The notes under the pieces: model-generated
The model's input: the letters and a program-made list of their open reading frames with translations, nothing else
Database searches by the model: none
Told to the model about the DNA's origin: nothing
Shown: one piece after another, positions 13,500 through 24,525 of the stretch
How the letters are laid out: each line of letters begins with the position of its first letter
Numbering within the stretch: the stretch's first letter is position 1
Program-made: the position numbers and the translations under genes
NCBI RefSeq assembly: GCF_008831285.2
Contig: NC_045147.1
Location: 20,960,581 to 21,024,580, forward strand
Length of the DNA stretch: 64,000 bases
DNA from: Nymphaea colorata
Taxonomy: Eukaryota > Streptophyta > Magnoliopsida > Nymphaeales > Nymphaeaceae
Reading direction: 5' to 3'

Positions 13500-14835
13500 A
13501 TTTCTGTTTCTCGATGATCGCTGTTAATGTGCTCCTATTGTTCACCATTTGCAGTCTTCTTCTTTTTCTTTTACAGGCTTTTGGCTTCATCCGGCGTAGT
13601 TGACTCCTGTTTGTTGCATTATTTCTGGTGAAAAAGCCTTTTTCGATCTTCCTTCAGTCATAGAAATAAGCGCTTTAGTTTCTGTGATCCACATTGGAGG
13701 TCATTTTCCATTGCTTCCTTGTTTCCCGATGATCCCTCTCAATGTACTCCCCCATGCTCTTTACCATTTACAGTCTTACTTTATTTTGTTCATTGCCTTT
13801 TGGCTTCATCAAGCATATTTGGCTCGGCTTAGATTGTATTCTTCCTGGCGAAGAAGCCTTTGTCGATCTTCCTTGATCAGACATAGAAATTAAACATACC
13901 AGTTTTTGTGATCAGAGCATTGGAGATCATGTCCTATTAATTCTTTGTTTCCCGATGATTGCTGTCAATCTGTTCCTATTATTCGCCAGTTACAGTCTTA
14001 CTTTATGTGTTTATTTATTTTTGGCTTCATCACGCATATTTTGCTGGTGCTACGTTGCATTCTTGATTTCTTTCTGGCAAAGAAGCCTTTCCCAGTCTTC
14101 CTTGATCAGGTATAGAAATTAAACATATTAGTTTTTGTGATCCTCAGTGGAGTTCATTTTCCATTGATTCCTTGTTTCCCGATTATTGCTGTCAATGTGC
14201 TCCTTCTCTTTACCATTTATACTTTGTGAGTCTGTCTTATTTTGTTTATTGCCTTTTGGCTTCATCACGCATAATTAGCTTCCGTTAGGTTGCATTGTTC
14301 TGGTGCTGCAGAAGTCTTTTGTCGATCTTCCTTGATCAGACATAGCAATTAAACACATTAGTTTCTCTGATCCACGCTGGAGATCAATTTCAATTGATTC
14401 TTTGTTTCCCGATGATTGCTCTCAATCTGCTCCTACTGTTTACCATTTACGACCTTGCTTTATTTTGTTTATTGCCTTTTGTATCATCAAGCATATTTGT
14501 CTCGTGCTTCATTCTTTCTGGTGAAGAAGCCGTTTTTGGTCTTCCTTCAGACAAATTATACGCATTAGTTTCTGTGATCCGCATTGGAGATTATTTTCCA
14601 TTATTGACTGTTTATTTCCCGACGATTGCTGTGAATCCGCTCCTACTATTCACCATTTACATCTTATTTTATTTTGTTTCTTGCCTTGTGGCATCATCGC
14701 ACATATTTGGCTAGCGTTTGATTGCATTCTTTATGGTCAAAACGGCTTTTTCGGATCTTCCTTTAGATGTATAAACTTAAAATTTTAGTTTCTATGATCC
14801 GCATTGGAGATCATTTTCCATGATTCCGAGCAGAG
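13500..14835. repeat. Tandem array, ~220-bp unit, about six copies
   Basis: A motif CCCGATGATTGCTGTCAAT-like recurs at about 13509, 13725, 13951, 14178, 14408 and 14618, giving periods of 216, 226, 227, 230 and 210 bases. Each unit carries the same ordered blocks: TTTACCATTTACAGTCTT, then TTGCCTTTTGGCTTCATCA, then GAAGAAGCC with GATCTTCCTTGATCAG, then TTAGTTTCTGTGATCC with a CATTGGAGATCATTTTCCA block. Units differ by substitutions and small indels, so the array is not recent. Frames inside it are not conserved between units, which argues against coding. Confidence 0.9.
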
Positions 14836-17800
14836 GAATAGGATCGGGTGCCAAATTCAATGATTCATTCCATGACTGGCAATGAATATTTTATCACAAA
14901 TCGCATACGACGTATTCGGGCAGAACATTGTCCATATGGATTTAGCAGTTGCCATTTACTGGTATGCTCATACCTCAAATCAGCTGACTGTAGTCTGTAA
15001 TATATTGTGCTTGGTTAGATCAACTGCACTTCGACATATCTTAATTGTTCCTTCTGGTTACTCCTTCCCAATACCTTCACTCACTTTCTCGATCTTATGA
15101 ATTGATCCTTGATCTTTATAGTAATTGGATCTTTATTCCAACAACTAGATGCATTAATTAGTAACAGAGCACTTTCAGTTACTGGATGCGAAGTCATTAT
15201 GCTTCATGCTGTGGTTCCTTATGTATGTACAAGGAGCAATTGTTCTTCATGATGGTGAACGTGACTAGGCATAGGTTCCACTAGACAGTGCAAACCGAAT
15301 AACTCTATCATGCTGTTTGGGTAGTGAGGTCGGTTTAGTGAAAAAGTGGTGGGCGTTAGGTGTTTGCTAGCATCATGAGTATGGTGGTTATCAGTATGGC
15401 ACATTATTAGTATAGTTACGTGCACTTGGCCTTGACGCTTAATCCGTGCATTATTTAGGGTATTGTTCCCTTGGACGAGACCCATAAGCTTTATTAAATG
15501 TTCCTTGTTCCATGTTTGCTAGAATGAAGGTGTTCCAATGGCAAAATTTAGAATAGCATTTCCATCAGAAAAAAAAAAGGCTTCTGACTTTGTGGTTCTC
15601 GTGGGAAGAGTGTCATGTCATCCTTTCAGAAAAAAAAAAAAAAAGAATATTGTGGTTGACGAGGAAATGAGTTGCATCAGATATGAGATTTTGCCTTAGC
15701 CTTTCCTGTGCAATATTTCCTGATTAGAAGAAATAAATATAAAATCTGTACATTCTCTAGAGTGTTGCATTTTTCTATTTCTTTACTAGTTTATGGTCAA
15801 TCCTGGCAATCATCTCAATTTCGGACTGTGATGATTAGTGATGTGGACATGAACAAGGATGCTCTGCCTTAATGTGAAAATTACATCATAAGGTAGTCTG
15901 CTTTCATTGATAGACTGTTTTGCGTTGCTGATGTCCATCAGCGATGAAATGAGTTTCTATTCGAAACAAGCTTCAGTATTCATGAAGTAACTTTAATGTC
16001 TGATTTTTTGTCTTCAAGATATACAATAAGCAATCTATTCGGTTTGAAGGACTCCTTGTGTTGTTATATTTGTCATCTGAAAACTTTTTGAAGTTATAAT
16101 TATCTAAGAAAAGGAAACAAGTTTCCTTGGAACTGCAGCTTTTAAGGGAAAATCGGAGGATTTTGCCTCAAAGGTATTGAGCAGATGGTCGAATGATGCT
16201 TACTCGGACTCAGGCGGCAGCTCAGATGCGTTGAAAGTATCAAAAGAAGATGAGTCAGCAGAATCAAAGGCATCGTAGCCGAAAAATGTACCTTCAAGTG
16301 GTCAACAATGAGCCCGAAAGCACCCCTTATGAAATACTTGAGAAACAAACTCGACTTTTTCAATGCATTACTGCTAGGCTAAGGTAATTTCCGATTTTGC
16401 ATTGTGTTCAACCCAATTGCTTTGGTTCTCCAGCTTCTTGACTGGAAGCCGTTTAACAGCTTCTAGAGTGAAAAAAAGAAACATTGTTCTTTGTTTAGAA
16501 ATTAGGTTAAGGGCATTTTCGGTGTTCATCTAACCAAATGATAGTATATGTTCGCATATCGTTAATTATGTAACGTTCTCCGTTGGGAACCATCAAAGAT
16601 GTGGCCATCTGCCAATATAAATGAATGTTGACTTTTAAAAGTTAAGGACCCACTGTTACTGACGCAAAACTTGGGCGTAAATATGTAACTTTTTCTTCAA
16701 ATCATGACATTTAACTTTGTTAAACTAAACGAAGATAATACATTCTCCGTTTTCTTTTCGATGAAAATATAAACTTTCACGTTTCTTGCTAACTATGCCA
16801 TAAGAATTGTGATCTAGTTAACTCTGCGGAAAGTATTAGAATTTAGAAAGTTACTAGCTTTTTATCGCTACTATCAAAGGATGATTGGTTAAAAGTAATA
16901 CTAATAAAAAATGCAACTTTACTTTTACAAGTGAATTAGTGTCATCAAGAATGTGCTGATCTATTTGCAACAACTGCACTAATAAAAAATGAACAAGCAA
17001 TCAGCAAACCAGAACTGCCTTCTCTTTTTACTGCCACTTTAAAATCAAGTCTACTTTGCCAAAGATTTGCCCTTAAAAAGAAACGCTCAAACTTTTAACG
17101 GGCAATAAAAACACATGCAAGTCGTTACATTTGAACGCCTGATATATACCAAATAGACAGTTGAATAAATGAAATTTATACATAAGCATGCTCTTGTCCT
17201 ACCAACAAAAGCATACCACTTTTTCCTGTAGCCCTTTATTTAAATCTTTATTTATTATTACCACTGAAGTATTTTAGTGAGGGGCAAGTGCAGTTGTCCA
17301 AAGTCCACAAAAATTTGCTGGACTCTTTCAGAAATTTTTATATCCAAAGAGGCACTTATATAAATAAAAAGCAATTTTTTGGCATGTGAGAAAAAAAAAA
17401 AGAAATATTGAGAGACTCGTGTCACAAACTGATTTTTTTTTGTTCAGCTGATGTATATTATATACATTTGCATTGCAATTGAATCCTTTTACAAAAAAAG
17501 AAGATGAGTAAAGTCAAATGGATATGTGAAAAAAAAAGAAAGGCTCTATCTGGTAATCCTCCATAGACTGAGGGCAAAGGTGTAATAATGTGGAGGACGT
17601 GAGAGACCTTTGTATAAGGTCAAGGTAGAATAGTAGTCGCTAATGAAACTAAGCTGGATCAACGGTCATTTAATTACAAATAGTGATAGACTAAAGAAGT
17701 TCAAGATTAAATATTCCTTAATTACCAGTTAATAATTGATTAAGCCTGGTAATAACTCTTCGCATTTTGGTTTTCAGTATAATTGATATTATTTATTTGA

Positions 17801-17990
17801 TTGCTTGCACAATACGGTCAAGATTCACGACAATTTCACAATAAAAAAAGATTAACCACAATTTCTTTTTCTACTACAATTAAGGGATGGTCGCAGGCCG
17901 ATTCGTCTCCCATGTTAGGAAGTTACGGTTACCTGGCAAAACGGTCTCCCACGTGGCCGAGGCTTTCCATTTCGTGACTTCCTTTTTTGA
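14836..17990. other. Intergenic with one possible exon relic
   Basis: No gene that I can name. The only coding-looking stretch is at 16137-16385 and is listed separately. The remainder is AT-rich with A-runs at about 15570 and 15630, and shows no RNA gene or transposon domain. Confidence 0.5.
16137..16385 (+). pseudogene. Possible broken exon of an unrecognised protein
   Basis: After a plausible acceptor (AACTGCAG) one frame reads FKGKSEDFASKVLSRW and continues as a Ser/Asp/Glu-rich segment (SDSGGSSDALKVSKEDESAE) to a stop near 16277. A second frame then gives NNEPESTPYEILEKQTRLFQ. Both look like protein rather than random translation, and the change of frame between them suggests decay. I do not recognise the family. 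It could be the far end of a gene that starts near 13.0 kb. Confidence 0.3.
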
Positions 17991-18002
17991 ACTGGTTTCA
18001 AA

Positions 18003-18168
18003 ATGTTAGCGAGTTCAAAACTTTCAACGCAGACGTCCTTTCCCGACTTTAGCTCGCCATCGTTCTACTGTGCCAGCAACCTCCGTCTCGCCGTGTTCCG
18101 GCTGCTTTCGACTGTCCGTCCAGCAGCAGCCACCTTGTCCTTGTCCGCAGAAGCGACCATCCAGCAAG
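18003..18168 (+). pseudogene. NFS2: Putative plastid cysteine desulfurase exon 1 (transit peptide)
   Basis: A 55-codon frame begins MLASSKLSTQTSFPDFSSPS and ends SLSAEATIQQ before a GTGCTC donor. It is Ser/Ala/Arg-rich with very few acidic residues, like a chloroplast transit peptide, and the 5' flank holds an ACGTGG G-box core near 17951. Assignment to NFS2 (SufS-type cysteine desulfurase, which supplies sulfur for plastid Fe-S clusters) rests on the clear NFS2 catalytic-domain exon at 21726-21890 on the same strand. The two are separated by LRR-kinase fragments and a 1.55-kb repeat, so I treat the locus as a relic. The link between the two pieces is inference. Confidence 0.4.
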
Positions 18169-18604
18169 GTGCTCTCTTTCTCTTTCTCTGTCGTGTTCTT
18201 CTTGGTTTAGCTAATCGCTGCAACTGCAAGAACGTGCATTCTCTTTCTCGTGACCAACTCAATCAGTCCTGAAACTGATTCCAGGACTGCTCTCTCTCTC
18301 TCTCTCTCTGAGTGGGCTGATTTTTTTTTTGGTTCTTTTCCTCGTCTGGGGCTTCTTCAGGTTTCGCTTCAAGGATTCACAGCTTGCAGGCCTTGGTTTT
18401 AGCTTTTTCCTTACCTCGTCGGTACTCTTCCTCAAAATTTTTCTGAGCTCCCTCGTCTCATATCGAACTTGAAAGGCAATATTTCTATCCATAGGTGTTG
18501 CTTTTATATTGTCAATTTCACTACAGTATCATCAATGAGTTGGTTGTATGTTTTTACTCTGAAATGCTTGTATTTTCTGAAGCTTACTAGAGACATTCTT
18601 TTAC

Positions 18605-18700
18605 AGATCTCTGGAAAATAATCAGTCGAATGGTTCCAGGCACAGTTTGGGAGAACAGAACTTATGGTTCTAAGGATCGGCTCATAGCGTAGGTTTTCAA
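18605..18700 (+). pseudogene. LRR-RLK fragment, LRR exon (third copy)
   Basis: After TTACAG the sequence encodes SLENNQSNGS and then, in another frame, PGTVWENRTYGSKDRLIA. Together these correspond to the late LRR exon of the LRR-VIII kinase family. The frame change inside the exon breaks it. A shorter relative of the same exon lies on the minus strand at 23441-23494. It is on the opposite strand to the two other copies in this window. Confidence 0.7.
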
Positions 18701-18770
18701 AATTTTTTGTTGTTTTTCACTTCTTTGATTTTATGTTCTGTCTTCTTTTTTTTTTTTGTTGAGCTTTTTT

Positions 18771-19000
18771 GTTGGCATAATGTCACGCCTCTTATTGTTC
18801 CATGTTTTTGTGCTGCTCCTATTAAAGTTGGATATCGTTTAAAAAGCCCTAGCATCTATATGTTTCTGCCATACTTTTCATGCTTTTATATTTATCTCAT
18901 GTCTGACCTTGGTTTGGATCTTGATGCCATGCTGGCATCAATTGCTGCTCTAGTTGTAGTTTCTTCTCTCACTGAAGAAAGCATACTAAAGAGTACAGTA
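18771..19000 (+). pseudogene. LRR-RLK juxtamembrane exon fragment, copy A
   Basis: The frame contains PCFCAAPIKVGYRLKSPS followed by a segment with YLMSDLGLDLDAML. This is the hallmark Cys-rich stretch of LRR-VIII kinases (family consensus close to CFCAAPLIVGYRLKSPG, then a YLTSGLxLDL segment), found between the LRRs and the membrane helix. No membrane or kinase exon follows on this strand, so it is a gene fragment. It is repeated almost exactly 355 bases downstream. Confidence 0.8.
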
Positions 19001-19090
19001 ATTTTTCCTTTTTCTCCCAAAGGAAGTGCGTGAAAATTAAACTTGTCTTGTATGCTGTCCCAAGCAAAGCTGCTTGCTTGGTTCTATTGG

Positions 19091-19356
19091 AATAATGTCA
19101 CGCCTCTTATTGTTCCATGTTTTTTGTTGGCATAATGTCACGCCTCTTATTGTTCCATGTTTTTGTGCTGCTCCTATTAAAGTTGGATATCGTTTAAAAA
19201 GCCCTAGCATCTATATGTTTCTGCCATACTTTTCATGCTTTTATATTTATCTCATGTCTGACCTTGGTTTGGATCTTGATGCCATGCTGGCATCAATTGC
19301 TGCTCTAGTTGTAGTTTCTTCTCTCATTGAAGAAAGCATACTAAAGAGTGCAGTAA
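19091..19356 (+). pseudogene. LRR-RLK juxtamembrane exon fragment, copy B (tandem duplicate)
   Basis: This repeats copy A at a 355-base offset from 19126 onward, with only about two substitutions over roughly 230 bases. A further ~35-base piece of the same exon start (19091-19125) precedes it, so the first bases are present three times in a row. The encoded CFCAAPIKVGYRLKSPS segment is intact in both copies, and neither is joined to a kinase. The near-identity shows that the duplication is much younger than the split from the other LRR-kinase copies here. Confidence 0.85.
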
Positions 19357-19744
19357 AATTAACAAAAAAAACATCCATGTAAGTACCCTTGTTTCTGTTC
19401 ATGCATTTGCATGTATAAATGGTTTTTTAGTGTTAAGGACTTAAAGCTGCACATAATTAGTCTGACTTGGAGATGCTTCCTTTTCCCCTTTTTCAGTGCT
19501 AAAAAATGAGTTGATTGTAGAAGCATTAGTTGGTTATTTACATGTAAGCCAATTAATGGGCCAAGGTCTAATTTGATTTAAGTTCCATATGGAAAACTAA
19601 TTAATTGGTTACCAACAACAACATTGTGATTCTTGGGGTTATTTAGGGCATTGGATTTTTGCATCATAAAAATGAGATCTTAGCGATGCCTCTTCTTTTA
19701 GGTACTAATGTTTTGTCCCTCTTTTTGAACTTTTAGTGGTTTTT

Positions 19745-21310
19745 GACAAAAGAACTTTACCCAAACCATTTGTGAAACTTTCAATTAGTTGAAGACCCAA
19801 CTTTTGTGGTAACTCGTCACCCTTAAACCAACCTTTTGTATAGAAGACCTTACTTTTATGGGAGAGTTGGTGAAGTTCGTTCTTTTAACCAGCCAAGTTT
19901 TACATTCATCCATCTCTTTAGGGGGTAGAGTTCCTTCCTTCTGGTGACGCACCATTTGATGTCAAGAACTATTGTAAAAGAGTAACTTTTCAGTTTTGCT
20001 TAAAAATATTTTAAAAGTGTTTTCTAACACAATGATGTGCCTTGCTTTATTCTTAGTACCTCTCCAAGTGAAAGGTGGAAATTTCAAGTTCTTGTTGTCC
20101 ATCAATGGAAGAGGAAAATTGAAAAAAAGTCCTGGATATGAGCAGTGAAGAAAAATCCTATGAAGTTGAGAAAGTCAAGACTAGGAAATGCTATTGACTC
20201 TGAAGATCAAGTGTCTGCAAAGATTTTAGCAGGAAAATATCTTGAGGGAGAAGCCACAATGCTTTGTAAGATCTTGGCAGGTAGCAAAATGAGAGTTGAG
20301 AGATGGGCTCGGGGCTTGTGTAGTCGTTCCTCTGAGTCAGTAATCGAGAGTACTGGGTAGGCATAAAGGTGATTTATGTCTATTTCGCGAAGATAATGAC
20401 TTATGAACTTTTGGCTCGTTGAAAACCCGTAAGGTGAAGCGGGTTGGACACGTGACAAAGCTACACATAACCACCAAAGCGGTGGAGCTTCGTAGTAGCC
20501 TTTGGGGTGGTGAGGTATTCCCTCAAAGGTGAAGGTCGGCCTAAAAAAAAATCAAATACAAGAAAAAAAAAATCAAAAGGCAAAATCCAAATGCAAAAGA
20601 AAAAAGAAAAAGAAAGAACAACAAAAAAAAAAAACAAAAGGTGCCTGCCAAGAGATGAAAGAAGTGAAGGCTGAACTTGCAAGAATTGAATGTAACAATC
20701 TTTCGTGGATGTACGATTTGGGGGTCAATATCTGCTCCTTTTTTTTATTATCTAGGATGCCGAGGATGATTCCTTTATGTTCATATTATGGAAATTGAAA
20801 GACATTCCCTCTAGAGATTCGACAACATCAATGTGAAATAAAACCTGATGCTTGTATGGTACTATAGGTAAATGAAGGTTATATTATTTGCACAACACGA
20901 GCACTCAAGCTTATGAGTTGAATTGATCATTTTTGAACTATTTCAAAATTCAAAGTAAAAACTTGACGTCTCTTATATGTTTCCAGGCATCCTATGCATA
21001 GGAGGAACTAACCAATCCCCCTTTGGTATTGAAAATGTTTGCCCATTTCGTTACCAAATTGCTAGTCCTTCCATGAAATAGATGAAACCCTTCAAACCTA
21101 GTCCAACCATGCTGAACGTGATGAATTATCCATCATTTCCTTTTGTCTTCGGAGAGGTAGGCCATTCGGGACAAGTGATTAAAGTTGACTCATTATTATA
21201 TCTTAAGTTCTTAACTGCATAACCCAAACTTAGGGTATTTCTTTTCAAAAGCACGAGGTGATATTTTTGAAAAGTTCTATTGAAGTTGCATAGTTGTATG
21301 TCCTTGGCTT
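19745..21310 (+). repeat. Dispersed ~1.55-kb element, copy A (inverted partner at 55.13-56.69 kb)
   Basis: This segment matches the reverse complement of 55130-56690 over its whole length, with substitutions and small indels. Shared landmarks are a block around GAGATGGGCTCG (20300-20315 vs about 56140), the segment at 20400-20540 ending in an A-rich/T-rich tract, and the TTGTGCAAATA-type block near 20890 (vs about 55590). It lies between the two NFS2 pieces. Length and pairing suggest a solo LTR or non-autonomous element, but I could not define target-site duplications or termini. Open frames inside are not conserved between copies. Confidence 0.8.
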
Positions 21311-21725
21311 CACCTAATCTTGTTTTTATGAGTTATATAAATTCCATTAGTTTCATCTTTATTCTTAGTTTCATTCTAGCTGCAGTTAAAATCTTTTATG
21401 TAGTATAGTTCTGTAATAAAAGGATCAGTCGATTGTTGAACGTTTCAATACTTGTTTAAAAATGGTTTATGCCCCCTCCCTCTTTCCCCACCTTACTAAT
21501 TTTTGGCTCGACCCATGTCCGTATGCATGCATTTTTATGTCATCAATCTAGGGCTTGATTTTTTTTTATTCCTCTAGCACCTGGGTGGGCCCTTTATTTT
21601 AATTTACATGTGACTGGACATGATCCTGAATTGTCTGCTGGTTGTCTTTTATTTCCAAGAGGCCTCTACTTGGTGGAGGCTTGATTCCTCATTTTGATTT
21701 GAGAGTGACTACATAAATTTTATAT

Positions 21726-21890
21726 GAGGTGAATGGTTCCAGCATGGTGTATTTAGACAATGCAGCTACATCTCAAAAGCCATATGCTGTTTTGGATGTT
21801 CTTTATGATTGCCATATGCTGTTTTGGATGTTCTCTATGATTATGTGAGGGCTACAGCTCGAATGTTCACCAAGATATTTATTACTTAAG
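21726..21890 (+). pseudogene. NFS2: NFS2/SufS cysteine desulfurase exon, broken
   Basis: The frame reads EVNGSSMVYLDNAATSQKPY, the N-terminal signature of group II cysteine desulfurases (plastid NFS2, bacterial SufS). A 32-bp tandem duplication at about 21780-21838 then repeats the segment coding for the AVLDVL region and shifts the frame. Past it a different frame gives NVHQDIYYL, matching the family's NVHRGIHYLS, and ends at a GTACC donor just where the family has an intron. The PLP-binding lysine and active-site cysteine exons are not found downstream, so no desulfurase could be made from this locus. The intact gene is presumably elsewhere. Confidence 0.8.
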
Positions 21891-21894
21891 GTAC

Positions 21895-23440
21895 CACATA
21901 CCTACCCTTCTCTCTCTCTCTCTCTCCCTCCCTCATTCCCTCCTTCCCTTGTCTTGTTTTATTGAACTGTTTGCAAAGGAAGCAAGAATAGAAAATTCCT
22001 TGTTCTATAATTCTATGTTTCTGTATATCAAGAAAGGAAAAAAATAAAGGTAGTTCATTGGGTGCATGATAAGTCATTTGATTTAATCTTTTTTCAATAA
22101 TTTTGTATTGTGCATTATTTCATTGTTTTATTATTTGGTGTGTTGTGCGATAGGTATTTGAAAAGACCTTGGAACCTTTTGAAAAGACCCTGCAACCTCA
22201 ATGTGGCTTGTCTTTTTTCACTGTTTCTATCAGCTACAGTCCGACCCATATAAGTGCTTAATGTCCTATACGCTCATTCATGTTAATAATTTTCTATAAT
22301 TGATATGTTACAAGTGAAATCATTAGCTAATACTGTTGAGCCTATCTTGTCTATGTCAGGTGTAGTGGGCTATGTGGAGAATATAATCAGGGTCTCTATT
22401 ATATCTCAACAACCTGGAATAGCTGCCACTAGCTGCCACATCCCTAACTGTGCCTTTTATAGTCAGGCTGATAAAGCATCTATATAAGCGTATTGTGTCA
22501 TTATTTAGTGAAGTTTTGCATATATTCATATATTGACAGACAACCGTTGATTGCAGCATCAACCACTACTCTAGCCATCCTGAATCTGCAATACAGCATC
22601 TGATGGAACAGACCCACATGCAATGGTGCGGTTAGTAGATCTCTTTTCGAAACCCAATTTGATTTTGCATGCCCTACAATGCTAGCTCTGCTGTCAATTT
22701 TCGGGATTTTTCAAAATGATTATTAGTGACTGCCTGCATCCTCAGGACTAGATGCATGAATTTGTACTTCTCACAAAACTCTTAGATTTTTCTATTGTTT
22801 TCAGTTACATTCAGATATATTTTATGCATTATGGACAAATTTGTGACCCTCAAACTGAAGCAACTTTGTGCTTTTAAGTTCATTCATATTGATGCATGTA
22901 GTTCTGCATAGTGGGCAGCAAACTATTGCTACATATTTCTGCTGGTATTCTTTTTTTTCATGTATTTAACAACGCTTTGTTCAATGCTCAAGTTGTTTGA
23001 TTGGTTGTGACTTTGGAGGGTTATCGATTAGTCCCATTTATTACTTTCTTGTTTTGTTTATCTATCATTATTCACACATAAAGTTATTTTTGTCTTTGTA
23101 GCTAATAGAAGTTTCCTTTGACCAATGTTATGCTGATAAATTTGTGGTTTGTCAGTTCCTATTAATTTAGTGCAAAAGCCACCGATGCTTGTGAGCTGGC
23201 AAGGACAAAAATATCAGTTTCCATTAACGGTTCAAAACCTAAAGAAGCCAAATCAACCATTACATGTGGAAAAAAAATCATGTGAAAACTTCTATCTGTC
23301 AAATGGAATTCCTCATAAGTGGTTTCCACAAACAAAGGGTCAACTTGTCAACTAGCAACATCATGATAGAATAAGCTAAAGCGCTACAGGGAAATATAAC
23401 CAATGAAAGCAAGAGACAACAAGTTAAGTTGAGGACATAC
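21895..23440. other. Spacer without a recognised gene
   Basis: A (CT)n tract lies at 21908-21940. A block at about 22257-22310 is repeated almost exactly at 27140-27196. The 60- to 70-codon frames here show no family motifs, and no later NFS2 exon was found. Confidence 0.5.
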
Positions 23441-24458
23441 ACTATTAGCCGATCTTTTGGAATAGAACCTTCCAACTGATTATTTTCAAGAGATCTGTAC
23501 GAGAAATCATGGTACAAGCTCAAGCTTTTCAAACTGAAAGCATATACTAGTAACTCCTTCAGTGAACCTCCTGTAGCATAGGTGCAGGTGCAGCATGCAA
23601 CACCCACATGTACATAATGCCGCAGGTACAGCTTTAACATTAAATGCAAAACAACACATGTACATGGCAAAAGCATGAAATTTAAGTAATTGAGATTTGA
23701 GAATAGGTTCACAAATCTGTGAGTTTATGTTTCATCAACATTTAGCAACAAACTTGCGCAGATGCATGTCACACTTTACTGTGACTAAGTCATCTGACTA
23801 TTGAATTTAGTGACATGAAGCCGCAATGGGATCTCCACCAGCACCCAGTAAAATACAGCATGTGTAAAATAACCTCCTTCAAAGAGTCCCTGTCATGTAG
23901 AAGACATGATGGAAAGCATTCTCTGCATTCTCTCATCAATCTCACTTACGCAAATTGTTTGGAACCAATATAGCAGCTTCATTTTACTGTTTTGGGTTGC
24001 CATATCCAGCTATCTACATGTATTTTGTTCTCCCAGATCCAGCCGATTTGCATGTCCTGAAAAAACTAAGAATAAAGGTGCCTGCAGTTTATGCCTATGT
24101 GCATGTGTGGCAAACAGAGAAAACTTAGTCTTTGCGAGGAAGCCCAGAAAAGTTTCGAGGAATAGTTCCAGTCTCCAGAAAGGTCGTTATTCGATAAAAC
24201 ACTGTGAGGCATGAGAATTAGTAGATTATTGTAAGTGGTAGAACAACGTCCAGGATAAGATTAGATCAGGATCCAACAAAAATTAATTATAGAGGAATAT
24301 AGCAAACACAATAATAATACCCACAGGAGAATATCACAAAAATCCCAAGGAATATAGCAAACACAATAAAGGAATGCATTGACTAGATCAAACAGCTTGC
24401 TAAGGAGCTGCAAACGCAGGAGGCCTGTCAGCATATCCAAGAGGTAAGAAAGGAGATG

Positions 24459-24525
24459 GCTGCTGAGCTGGCTCCAACTGTTTAATGTTTTAGCAGCTGG
24501 AGCTAGCTAATAGCTCAGCCAGCCA
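24459..24525. repeat. Imperfect hairpin
   Basis: The arm TGCTGAGCTGGCTCCAACTG (24461-24480) pairs imperfectly with the CAGCTGGAGCTAGCT region and following bases (24494-24525) across a loop of about 13 bases. It lies within the decayed LRR-kinase locus. It could be a small MITE core or chance; no RNA gene is claimed. Confidence 0.4.

Noticed and set aside
18707-19382. Two 102-108-codon frames as independent genes
   Set aside because: They are the tandemly duplicated LRR-kinase juxtamembrane exon read through intron sequence, not a standalone gene.
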